NCBI GenBank assembly: GCA_038154685.1
Contig: JAYPYW010000027.1
Coordinates: 1 to 39,956 of the forward strand
Length of the DNA: 39,956 nucleotides
Source of the DNA: GCA-002722245 sp038154685
GTDB taxonomy: Bacteria > Bacteroidota > Bacteroidia > Flavobacteriales_C > GCA-002722245
Direction of reading: 5' to 3'
Of the stretch, positions 23,934-32,300 are shown one piece after another. The first letter of the stretch is position 1. Every line of letters begins with the position of its first letter. Below the pieces are notes generated by a model. That model was not told where the DNA came from. It saw nothing but the letters and a program-made list of their open reading frames with translations, and made no database searches. The translations under genes were made by a program, and so were the position numbers.

Positions 23934-26618
23934 ATGGCTGGAAAACCAAAAAGATTAAGTAAGGTTACAAAGGAGTTTAACTTAGGTTTAAGTACTGTAG
24001 TAGATTTCTTGGTGGAAAAAGGTTTCGAGGTTGAGAGTAATCCGAACGCCAAAATTTCGCCAGAGGCATACGACGTGCTTTCGTCTGAATTCCAAACCGA
24101 GAAGAAGGTAAAAGAGAAATCTAAGAAGATTGAGGTTAAAAAGCCAATCAAAGAAACTATTTCTATCGAGGAAGAGAAGCCTGCTGCTCCTGAGCCGGTT
24201 GCAGAAGAAAAACCTGCTCCAGTACCTGTTGAAGAAGTAAAGGAAACTCCAAAGGAAGAGCCTAAAAAAGAAGAAGCGCCTGCCGAAGAGGATAAGGGTG
24301 GTTTAAAAGTGCTTGGTAAAATCGATCTTAAAGAGGTTGAACATAAAAAAGCGCCTACTAAAGAAGCTCCGAAAAAAGAGGGACCTAAAAAGGAGGAGCC
24401 TAAGAAGGAAGCTCCAAAAGCTGAGGAAAAGCCGAAAGTTGAGGAGAAGAAACCTGAGGCACCTAAAGAGCCAGAAGTAATCAAAGCGCAAGCTGGAAAA
24501 TTAGATGGTCCTAAAGTTTTAGGTAAAATTGAATTACCTGTTGAAAGGCCAAAGAAAAAGCCTGTTGCATCCAGTAATGATGCTAACGGTGATAAAAAGA
24601 AAAGAAAAAGAATCCGTAAAGGACCTGTTTCTCAGCAAGGTGGAAACTTCCAAGGTGGACGCGGAGGCGGAAAAGGAAGAGGAGGAAAGAAAAGAGAGCC
24701 GAAGGTTGAGCTGACTGAAGAACAAGTAAAGAAACAAATTCAAGAAACGTTAGCGCGTTTATCTGGTGGTAAGAAGAAAAACCAGGGAGCGAAGCAAAGA
24801 CGTTCGAAGAGAGATGAGCACGCAAGAAGAGCGCAAGAGCAAGCTGAACAGGCTGAACTTGAAAAGAGCATCTTAAGAGTAACGGAATTCGTTGCTGCTT
24901 CGGAATTAGCAAGTTTAATGGATGTTTCGGTTAACGAAATCATCTCTGCTTGTATGAGTTTAGGTCACTTCGTTTCGATTAACCAAAGATTAGATGCAGA
25001 GATCATTGCTATGATCGCTGAGGAATTTGGTTTCGAAGTTGAATTTGCAACTGCAGAGGATACTACAACTATTGTTGAAGAAGAAGATAGTCCAGAAGAC
25101 TTAAAGGATAGAGCACCGATTGTTACTGTAATGGGTCACGTTGATCACGGTAAAACATCGTTACTTGATAACATCCGTAAGGCAAATATTGCTGAAGGTG
25201 AAGCAGGGGGAATTACTCAGCACATTGGAGCTTACTCTGTAACTGTTGATTCAGGACAAAAAATTACATTTTTAGATACTCCAGGTCACGAAGCCTTTAC
25301 TGCGATGAGAGCTCGTGGGGCAAAGGTTACTGATATTGCTATCATTATTATTGCGGCGGATGATTCAATCATGCCTCAAACAAAAGAAGCAATCAATCAC
25401 GCTCAAGCGGCTGAAGTGCCAATGGTATTTGCAATCAACAAGATTGATAAGCCAGGAGCTAATCCGGATAAGATTAGAGAAGAACTTTCTCAAATGAATA
25501 TCTTGGTTGAAGACTGGGGAGGTAAATTCCAGTGTCAGGAAATTTCAGCTAAGCAAGGAATCGGTATTGATGACTTATTAGAGAAAGTATTGTTAGAAGC
25601 AGAATTGATGGAGCTAAAAGCTAATCCAGATAGATTAGCGAAAGGTACTATTATTGAATCTGAGTTAGATAAAGGTAGAGGTTATGTATCTACTTTACTA
25701 GTTCAATCGGGAACTTTAGAGGTTGGAAGTATATTAGTTGCTGGATGTTACTCTGGTAGAGTAAAAGCTATGACTAATGAGCACGGTCAGCGTGTTAAAG
25801 TTGCTGGTCCTTCAACTCCTGTTCAGTTATTAGGTTTAAATGGTGCACCACAAGCGGGTGATACATTTAACGCAATGACAGAGGAGAAAGAAGCTAGAGA
25901 TATCGCTGCTAAGAGAATGCAGTTACAACGTGAGCAAGGTATTAGAGCTACTAAGCACATGTCTCTTGAAGAAATCGGTAGACGTATTGCAATTGGAGAT
26001 TTCCAAGAGTTAAACGTTATCGTAAAAGGGGATGTGGATGGTTCTATCGAAGCACTTTCGGACTCGTTGCTTAAGTTATCTACAGAACAAATTCAAATTA
26101 ACATTATCCATAAATCGGTTGGACAAATTTCCGACTCTGATGTATTGTTAGCAACTGCTTCTGATGCAATCATTGTTGGTTTCCAAGTTCGTCCTTCTGC
26201 ATCGGCAAGAAAATTAGCTGAAGCTGAACAAATCGATATCCGATTGTACTCTATCATCTATCAAGCAATTGAAGAATTGAAAGACGCAATGGAAGGAATG
26301 TTGAAACCGAAGATCGAAGAGAAAGTTGTTGCGAATGTTGAAGTTCGTGAAACATTCAAAATCTCTAAAATCGGAACGGTTGCTGGATGTTACGTTCTTG
26401 ATGGAACAATTACAAGAGCAAGTAAAATCAGAATCATCCGTGACGGTATCGTTACTTGGGATGGTGAGTTAGCTGCTCTTAAGCGTTTCAAAGATGACGT
26501 TAAAGAAGTTAAGTTCGGTTACGAGTGTGGTTTAAGTTTATTAAACTACAACGATATCCAAGTAGGCGATGTGCTTGAAGCTTACGAAGAAGTAGAAGTA
26601 AAACAAACATTGAAATAA
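23934..26618 (+). CDS. infB: Translation initiation factor IF-2
   Basis: An 894-residue IF-2. The N-terminal winged-helix-like segment starts MAGKPKRLSKVTKEFNLGLS. Residues about 55-300 are a long low-complexity Lys/Glu/Pro/Ala region with short repeats (APKKE, EEPK) and an Arg/Gly patch (GGRGGGKGRGG). The conserved core follows: IF2_N (about 310-370), then the G domain with G1 GHVDHGKTS (about 401), G2 GGITQHIG, G3 DTPGHEAF, G4 NKID (about 502) and G5 SAKQG; then domains II to IV ending DVLEAYEEVEVKQTL. It brings initiator tRNA to the ribosome. The ATG at 23934 follows the structured leader, and a strong terminator follows the stop. Confidence 0.98.
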   Translation: MAGKPKRLSKVTKEFNLGLSTVVDFLVEKGFEVESNPNAKISPEAYDVLSSEFQTEKKVKEKSKKIEVKKPIKETISIEEEKPAAPEPVAEEKPAPVPVEEVKETPKEEPKKEEAPAEEDKGGLKVLGKIDLKEVEHKKAPTKEAPKKEGPKKEEPKKEAPKAEEKPKVEEKKPEAPKEPEVIKAQAGKLDGPKVLGKIELPVERPKKKPVASSNDANGDKKKRKRIRKGPVSQQGGNFQGGRGGGKGRGGKKREPKVELTEEQVKKQIQETLARLSGGKKKNQGAKQRRSKRDEHARRAQEQAEQAELEKSILRVTEFVAASELASLMDVSVNEIISACMSLGHFVSINQRLDAEIIAMIAEEFGFEVEFATAEDTTTIVEEEDSPEDLKDRAPIVTVMGHVDHGKTSLLDNIRKANIAEGEAGGITQHIGAYSVTVDSGQKITFLDTPGHEAFTAMRARGAKVTDIAIIIIAADDSIMPQTKEAINHAQAAEVPMVFAINKIDKPGANPDKIREELSQMNILVEDWGGKFQCQEISAKQGIGIDDLLEKVLLEAELMELKANPDRLAKGTIIESELDKGRGYVSTLLVQSGTLEVGSILVAGCYSGRVKAMTNEHGQRVKVAGPSTPVQLLGLNGAPQAGDTFNAMTEEKEARDIAAKRMQLQREQGIRATKHMSLEEIGRRIAIGDFQELNVIVKGDVDGSIEALSDSLLKLSTEQIQINIIHKSVGQISDSDVLLATASDAIIVGFQVRPSASARKLAEAEQIDIRLYSIIYQAIEELKDAMEGMLKPKIEEKVVANVEVRETFKISKIGTVAGCYVLDGTITRASKIRIIRDGIVTWDGELAALKRFKDDVKEVKFGYECGLSLLNYNDIQVGDVLEAYEEVEVKQTLK

Positions 26619-26620
26619 TA

Positions 26621-26645
26621 AAAACTCCGCTTATGCGGAGTTTTT
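26621..26645 (+). terminator. Intrinsic terminator after infB
   Basis: A perfect 10-bp stem, AAAACTCCGC / GCGGAGTTTT, with loop TTAT is followed by one more T. It starts 3 bases after the infB stop and closes the rimP-nusA-infB unit. Confidence 0.9.
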
Positions 26646-26672
26646 GGTATAATATCTGTTTTTAAACGAATC

Positions 26673-27212
26673 ATGAAGAAATTATTAATTGCATTTTTTA
26701 GTCTGATTGTTGTAAATCTTTTTGCACAGGATACTGAAATGAATGCTGTTGCTTCTGATTCATTGGCGATTGATTCTGTTGAAGAAAGAAAACCTCTTCC
26801 TCCTGGATCATATGTAGAATATGTAGATTCTTTCTATTACGCTACAGAAGCACTTCAAAAGAAAATCAATTTCACAAAGTGCCCCGATCTCGTAAATGGT
26901 TACAGAGTTCAATTGTTTTCATGTTCTGGTCAAGGATGTAAGGAAAAAGCAAATAAGTATTACAATCAGTTTTTAATTGCTTATCCAAACATCTCAGTCT
27001 ACAAAATGTGGCAAGCGCCAACTATTAAGGTAAGGGCGGGTGATTGCAGAAACCGTTTCGACGCAGAAAAAATCAAAAACGAAATCAAAGATGATTTCCC
27101 TTTCGTTTTCATAGTTCCTGATCATATCGAGTCACCTTATAAAATCGATTGCGAAGACATGGTGATCAGCGAATCAGATTCATTATTGATTGCTCCTTTG
27201 AGAAAGAAGTGA
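26673..27212 (+). CDS. Exported SPOR-domain-like protein
   Basis: A 179-residue protein with a signal peptide (MKKLLIAFFSLIVVNLFAQ). Its centre resembles the SPOR fold of Bacteroidota: NGYRVQLFSCSGQGCKEKAN (strand and turn), then FLIAYPNISVYKMWQAPTIK, then VRAGDCRNRFDAEKIKNEIK and FPFVFIVPDHIE. The layout GYRVQL/xxxA/YP/P-x-(Y/F)-x-VRAGD-RxRxEAE fits the family. Unusually, it has six cysteines (KCPD, SCSGQGC, GDCRN, IDCEDM), which could form disulfides in the periplasm. SPOR domains bind septal peptidoglycan stripped of stem peptides, so a cell-wall role is inferred. It is a single gene between the infB terminator and a repeat-rich spacer. The stop is TGA. Confidence 0.75.
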   Translation: MKKLLIAFFSLIVVNLFAQDTEMNAVASDSLAIDSVEERKPLPPGSYVEYVDSFYYATEALQKKINFTKCPDLVNGYRVQLFSCSGQGCKEKANKYYNQFLIAYPNISVYKMWQAPTIKVRAGDCRNRFDAEKIKNEIKDDFPFVFIVPDHIESPYKIDCEDMVISESDSLLIAPLRKK

Positions 27213-27269
27213 TTTCAGTTCTGTTTTTTGTCAAGGATTCCTTTAAGATTTTACGATTACTTTTTATTT

Positions 27270-27334
27270 GCACACAGATTCTAAGGATTACACGGATTAT
27301 TACGTGTGGAATTTCTCTGAAGTAATCTGTGTGC
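27270..27334. repeat. Inverted repeat (GCACACAGATT type)
   Basis: GCACACAGATT (27270-27280) pairs perfectly with AATCTGTGTGC (27324-27334). The interior contains AAGGATTACACGGATT. The CACAGATT/CACGGATT wording is shared with the outer repeat at 8173-8390, so both belong to one dispersed family. Confidence 0.7.
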
Positions 27335-27350
27335 AGAAAAATACGCATAT

Positions 27351-27431
27351 ACGTCATCCTGATTAAGGGAAGTATGACCGATTTTATTCACCACTTGTTT
27401 GTTGTTCTTCCTCGGTTGAAGGATACTATGT
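27351..27431. repeat. Fragmentary copy of the ACGTCATCCTGA repeat
   Basis: ACGTCATCCTGA at 27351-27362 and TTGAAGGATACTATG ending about 27431 match the two ends of one arm of the 8403-8493 repeat, but are separated here by about 50 unrelated bases. This looks like a disrupted or diverged copy. Confidence 0.45.
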
Positions 27432-27442
27432 AGTGCAAAAAA

Positions 27443-27536
27443 GAGATAGCCACGTCGTCCCTTCTCGCAATGACTAGAACTTTTGAATGTTTTAACAAGA
27501 CTAAGTCTTAGCGAGGAGGGACGACGTGGCTATCTC
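27443..27536. repeat. Long inverted repeat (GAGATAGCCACGTCGTCCC type)
   Basis: Arm 27443-27471 and arm 27508-27536 are reverse complements over about 28 bases with two mismatches. Each reads GAGATAGCCACGTCGTCCCT, then (T/C)CTCGC, on its own strand. The loop is about 36 bases. It is non-coding and lacks a proper T-run. Confidence 0.8.
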
Positions 27537-27827
27537 ATATTTTATCAAGTTAAATCTTCCAAAATTACCCTTCAAATCACCCCTTTCCTGATAATTGAAA
27601 TTAAACCCAAAACAAGCGTCATTTTCCTAAATTCCTTTTAACTTTTCTTAACACGATTTCAAGGCTTTCATGACAGTTTTATGACAAAACTTAGCCGCTC
27701 TAAAACGCTGTAAATCAAGGGTAATCCCAGTAAAAACAGGGGTTTTAGTCTTATTTAGAATCATTTTAAATTAGCATTTATTAACTAAGTCTATTAACTA
27801 TTAGAAGGTATTGCGACCCTTTTGTAG

Positions 27828-27835
27828 TAATTTTG
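27828..27835 (+). promoter_or_regulatory. Predicted -7 promoter element of the act-cox operon
   Basis: TAATTTTG is an exact TAnnTTTG match 55 bases upstream of the actA ATG. The predicted transcription start falls at or next to the first base of the hairpin at 27841-27858. A TTG lies 14 bases upstream, closer than the usual -33 spacing, so the -33 element is unclear. Confidence 0.65.
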
Positions 27836-27840
27836 CCCCC

Positions 27841-27858
27841 AAAGCCATAATTGGCTTT
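27841..27858 (+). promoter_or_regulatory. 5'-terminal hairpin of the act-cox transcript
   Basis: AAAGCCA (27841-27847) pairs with TGGCTTT (27852-27858) around the loop TAAT. It starts about six bases after the -7 element, so it would be the very 5' end of the mRNA. A terminal hairpin can protect a long transcript from decay; that role is inference. Confidence 0.6.
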
Positions 27859-27889
27859 AATTGTGAGATAAAAAAATTAATATAGATTG

Positions 27890-28534
27890 ATGAAACAGTT
27901 AACAAACGCAATGCGAAAAATCTCATCGGTTATACTTCCAGTATTATTCATGTTGATCACTAGTGTAGCTTCTGCTCAAGGAAACTACGAAGCTGGTGCA
28001 AAATTATTTGACGCTAACTGTAGTTCTTGTCACAGTGGTAATTTAACTAAGGATGCAACTGGTCCTGCACTTTTTGGTGTTGGAGAAAGAGTTCCAGCTC
28101 CTGCAGGTGAGTGGTTAACTAAGTGGATTAAGAATAACAATACACTTAGAGCGTCAGGAGATGCTTATGCAAATAATATCTACAAGAAGTGGAACGGTTC
28201 TGCAATGACGGCTTTCGAGTGGATGTCTGATCAGCAGTTAACTGACGTAATTGAGTATATTACTAAGTGGGAGCCAAAGCAAACAGCTGATGCCGCGGGT
28301 AACGGTAAATTACCTTGTATCCCCGCTCAAAAAGCTGAAGAGCCATCAAACATTTTCTTGTTTATTGGAATCATTGCTTTAGCATTATTAATTATCGTAA
28401 TCTTTACTGGTGTAAACAGATCTCTTAAAAATGCAATTGCATTAAAAGAAGGAGAAGAGGCGCAAGAGCCAAAGTCTTTCTGGGAAGCAATCGGGGATTT
28501 TGCGGTTAAGCAAAAGATTAAGTTCGGATTATGA
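27890..28534 (+). CDS. actA: ActA N-terminal part: monoheme cytochrome c domain and first membrane helix (ends at in-frame TGA)
   Basis: 214 residues from the ATG at 27890 (a TTG codon directly precedes it). A signal peptide (about 1-30, ending SVASAQG) leads into a class I cytochrome c domain with the heme site CSSCH (Cys44, Cys47, His48) and Met ligand candidates near SAMTAFEWMSDQQ. A membrane helix spans about 155-175 (IFLFIGIIALALLIIVIFTG). A cytoplasmic loop (ALKEGEEAQEPKSFWEAIGD) ends at TGA 28532-28534. The frame continues without shift through a second hydrophobic segment into the pentaheme ORF, so this is the first part of a single ActA gene with an internal stop. ActA is the multiheme subunit of alternative complex III. 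As written, this fragment would be a membrane-anchored monoheme cytochrome. Confidence 0.85.
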   Translation: MKQLTNAMRKISSVILPVLFMLITSVASAQGNYEAGAKLFDANCSSCHSGNLTKDATGPALFGVGERVPAPAGEWLTKWIKNNNTLRASGDAYANNIYKKWNGSAMTAFEWMSDQQLTDVIEYITKWEPKQTADAAGNGKLPCIPAQKAEEPSNIFLFIGIIALALLIIVIFTGVNRSLKNAIALKEGEEAQEPKSFWEAIGDFAVKQKIKFGL

Positions 28535-28582
28535 GGAATCTTCGTACTAGGAGGATTATTAACACTAGGTTGGGATTTCCAC

Positions 28583-29290
28583 ATGTCAATCGGAGTATTC
28601 GGAGGTGAGGGTTTTGAAAACTCTGAAGAGATCGAAACCTACCATCCGTCTCGTCCAAGTGCGTTCGGGCACGATATGCTCGTTTCTCAAAACGAAATCG
28701 ATTGTAAATACTGTCACTCTGGAGTTTTAGAGTCTAAGCACGCTTTAATTCCATCGGCAAACGTATGTATGAACTGTCACAAATATGTGAAAGACAAAGA
28801 AGATTGTCCAGAATCAGCTGAGAAGATCCAAAAGATATACGATGCTGTTAAGTTCGAGCATGGAAAAGGTTACTACGATGTTGATGCTGAAGGTAATCCT
28901 GTAGTAAATGCTGCTGGTGAAATCGTTTACCATGATCAGCAAGTTGCTGAAGGTGATCCAATCGAATGGGTTAAAGTTCACAACTTACAAGATTTCGTTT
29001 ACTTCAACCACTCACAGCACGTTGTTGTTGGAGGGTTAGAGTGTCAAGAGTGTCACGGTCCAGTAGAAAACATGCAAACTGCTGAGCACTATGCACCTTT
29101 AACTATGGGATGGTGTATTAACTGTCACAGAGAAAAAGAAATCAACCAAGAGTTGAAGTTCTCTAAGAAACCAAATGGATACTACGAGAAAATGCACGAC
29201 GAATTTAAGGAGGCTTACAAGAGAGATGAAGATTTCAACTTTACAGTTGAAAAGATTGGTGGGCTTGAATGTGCAAAATGTCACTATTAA
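28583..29290 (+). CDS. actA: ActA C-terminal part: pentaheme cytochrome domain
   Basis: A 235-residue ORF from the first ATG after the internal TGA. It carries five heme c sites: CKYCH (Cys41), CMNCH (Cys62), CQECH (Cys154), CINCH (Cys178) and CAKCH (Cys230), the last right at the C-terminus. The 16 codons between the TGA and this ATG encode GIFVLGGLLTLGWDFH, the hydrophobic helix that should cross the membrane. They contain no ATG, GTG or TTG. Starting at this ATG would leave the pentaheme domain without any export signal, although c-type hemes are attached in the periplasm. The natural product is therefore most likely the joined ActA (466 positions, 27890-29290). It passes electrons from ActB towards the monoheme cytochrome or oxidase. 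actB begins 41 bases downstream. Confidence 0.88.
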   Translation: MSIGVFGGEGFENSEEIETYHPSRPSAFGHDMLVSQNEIDCKYCHSGVLESKHALIPSANVCMNCHKYVKDKEDCPESAEKIQKIYDAVKFEHGKGYYDVDAEGNPVVNAAGEIVYHDQQVAEGDPIEWVKVHNLQDFVYFNHSQHVVVGGLECQECHGPVENMQTAEHYAPLTMGWCINCHREKEINQELKFSKKPNGYYEKMHDEFKEAYKRDEDFNFTVEKIGGLECAKCHY

Positions 29291-29331
29291 TAAAGTAAGT
29301 TAATTAACAAACAATAGCATACAAATAAGCT

Positions 29332-32300
29332 ATGGCTGATAATAAGAAATATTGGAAAGGAATTGAGGAGTTAGAACAAACTCCTGAATTTGTAGAGTCA
29401 AGTCAAAAAGAATTTGCTGAGTATGTTCCGGTTGACGAGTTCTTAGGGAACGCAAGCGAAGATACTTCTGCAACAAACAGACGTGATTTCTTAAAAGTTT
29501 TAGGTTTCTCTGTAACTGCTGCTACTTTAGCTGCATGTGAGGCACCTGTTACTAAATCTGTTCCTTTCTTAAACAAACCAGAAGATTTAACTCCTGGGGT
29601 TGCTAACTATTATTCTTCAACATTCTTTGATGGATTCGATTTAGCTTCTGTTAGAATTAAAACTAGAGAAGGTCGTCCAATCTTAATTGAAGGAAATAAT
29701 GATGCGCCACTTGGAGGAGCTGTTAACGCAAGAGTTAACTCTTCAGTTTTAAGTTTATACGATTCTAAAAGAGCTAAAGGGCCAGGTTTAAAAGTTGGTA
29801 AGTCTTGGGCTAAGAATGTAAACTGGAGTGATATCGATTCTAAAGCGTCAAAAGCTTTAAGATCTGCTGCTCAATCAGGAAAGAAAGTTGTTTTACTTTC
29901 AAATACAGTTATCTCTCCCGCTGCTAAAGGAGCTATCGATACTTTCGGAGCTTACGTTGGGGCACAAGGAGGAGCCTTCGAGCACGTTCAGTATGATGCA
30001 ATTTCTGCTGCTGGTGTTTTAGATGCTAACCAAAAATCTTTTGGAAAAAGAGTTTTACCTACTTACAACTTCGATAAAGCGAAAACAATTGTAAGTTTTG
30101 GAGCTGATTTCTTAAGTACTTGGTTAAACTCATTAGTTTATACAAAAGATTACGCTAAGAATAGAAAGCCAGATGGTGCTTGGATGAGCAAACATTACCA
30201 GTTTGAAACATCTTTAACTGTTTCTGGTTCTGCTGCTGATGTAAGAGGTGCTTTAAAGCCTTCAGAAATTGCTGAGGCTGTAAAATATTTATACGGTGCT
30301 GTAGGAGGAAATACTAAAGGTAATGTTCCTGCAAGTATCGCTGCTAAATTGGATAAAGCTGCTGCTGAATTAAAAGCAAATAGAGGTGAGTCTTTAGTTG
30401 TTGCTGGTTCAAACAATGGTGGGGTTCAAGTTTTAGTTAACGCTATCAACGATAAGTTAGGAAACTACGGAACAACAGTTGATGTTGAAAAAGAAGTTTA
30501 CACTAGAAAAGGTAGCGATGTTGCTTTCTCTAAGTTAGCTAACCAAATGAAAGCTGGTAAAGTTGGTGCTATTATAATCGCTGGATTAAATCCAGCTTAC
30601 GTTGCTCCTGCATCAGTTGGTATTGCTGAAGCTTTAGGGAAAGTTGAAACTGTGATTTACACTGGAGACAGATATGACGAAACAACTGATTTCGCTAATT
30701 TCTTCGCTCCATCTTCTCACTACTTAGAATCTTGGGATGTTTTAAATCCAGCTAAGGGTGAATATTCATTTGTACAACCTGCAATTAATCCATTATTCAG
30801 AACACGTCAGTGGCAAGAGTCATTATTAAAGTGGTCTGGTAACGATTCTTCTTATGAGGATTTTGTTAAAGGAACTGCATTATCATTCTTAGGTTCAGAA
30901 GGGTCTTGGATTGATGCTGTTCACGATGGGTACTATTCTGGAGGAGCTGTTGCTGCTGCACCAGTTGTTGCTCAAGATACTACTGCTGCTGTTGAAGACG
31001 TAGTTGCTGAGCCTGCTGAAGCTGTTTCATACGGAATCTCTGCTGGTGTTGTTGCTAATGCTGTTAAACAAGCAACAGTTGCTGGAGGTGCTTTAGAATT
31101 GGAATTATACGTTAAGACTGGTCTTGGAAATGGTAATCAAGCGTTTAACCCATGGTTACACGAAATGCCAGATCCAATTACTAAAATGACTTACGATAAC
31201 TACATCACAATGAATCCAGACGATGTTATGGATTTATTTGGTGAAGATAAAGCTAGTAAAGATGCTAAAAGAGCATTCCTTTACATCGGACAAGAGTCAC
31301 CTGCTAAAGTTGTTACTTTATCAGTTGGTGGACAAGAGCTTAAGTTACCAGTTGTTCCTCAGCCAGGTCAGGCTTTAGGTACTGCAGCTGTTGCTATAGG
31401 ATACGGTGTTAAAGGGACTGAGGTATTTACTAGAGAAGAGTGGTTAGGTGATTTATTCGATGCTGAGGATAACTCAAACAATACTATTGGTACTAATGTT
31501 TACCCATTATTAACTCAAGATTTATGGGTTTCTAATGTTGTAACAGAAGGTGTAACAGTTACTCCAGTTGAAGGAGCAACTTACCCAATGGCCACTACTC
31601 AAACTCATCACACTATGATGGGTAGAAAGTTAGTTAACGAAACTGATTTAGCTACTTTCATTGAGCAAAAAGGAAAAGCTAAAGATAAAGGTGGTTACAA
31701 TGAAACTATCTTAATCGCTGATGCATACGGTGAAAAGAAAACAACTAAAGAGTTAGATCTTTGGGAAGAGCACGCTATCGACTTAGGTCACAGATGGGGT
31801 CTTTCTATCGACTTAAACCTATGTATTGGTTGTGGTTCTTGTGTTACTGCTTGTCATTTAGAAAACAACGTTGCTGTTGTTGGTAAGGACGAAGTAAGAA
31901 GAAGCCGTGAAATGCATTGGATGAGAGTTGATAGATACTACTCATCTACGGTTGAGGAGATTGGTAAAATCACAGATTTCAATCAGTTCCCTAATGCATT
32001 AGATGGAAAGCAAGCATACTTAGACGCAGAGGTTTCTGATGCAGGTGATGATGTTACTGTAACATACCAACCGTTAATGTGTCAGCACTGTAACCACGCT
32101 CCTTGTGAGACTGTTTGTCCTGTTGCTGCAACAACTCACTCAGATGAGGGATTAAACCAAATGGCTTATAACAGATGTGTTGGTACTAGATACTGTGCTA
32201 ACAACTGTCCTTATAAAGTACGTCGTTTCAACTGGTTCCAGTACGATGACTTGAACATTCCAGCATTCCCAGATTTCGCTAAGGTTAACCATCAGCAAGA

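Larger units (their letters stand above)
27213..27827. other. Repeat-rich non-coding spacer upstream of the act operon
   Basis: No gene is seen. The first half holds two fold-back repeats (27270-27334 and 27443-27536) and a fragment resembling the 8403-8493 repeat. The second half (27540-27827) is A+T-rich, single-copy-looking sequence leading to the act promoter; no further structure was recognised there. Confidence 0.6.

Noticed and set aside
23927..24484. Minus-strand Ser/Phe/Gly-rich frame of 185 codons opposite infB
   Set aside because: Mirror image of the low-complexity Lys/Glu/Pro region of IF-2; a predictable shadow of repetitive codons.
28532..28534. Reassignment of UGA to tryptophan genome-wide (genetic code 4-like)
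   Set aside because: The symporter (8511), the 20027 lipoprotein and the SPOR protein end in TGA at sensible C-termini, and long genes such as infB, actB and gcvP have no internal TGA. UGG is used for Trp throughout.
28532..28582. Selenocysteine insertion at the actA UGA
   Set aside because: No convincing bacterial SECIS-like hairpin is visible just downstream, the position is in a membrane helix boundary without a redox role, and no selenocysteine genes are in the window.
28531..28605. ATGA overlap at 28531 as a translational-coupling start for the pentaheme ORF
   Set aside because: That ATG is in a different frame and encodes a short Arg-rich peptide that stops within about 25 codons.
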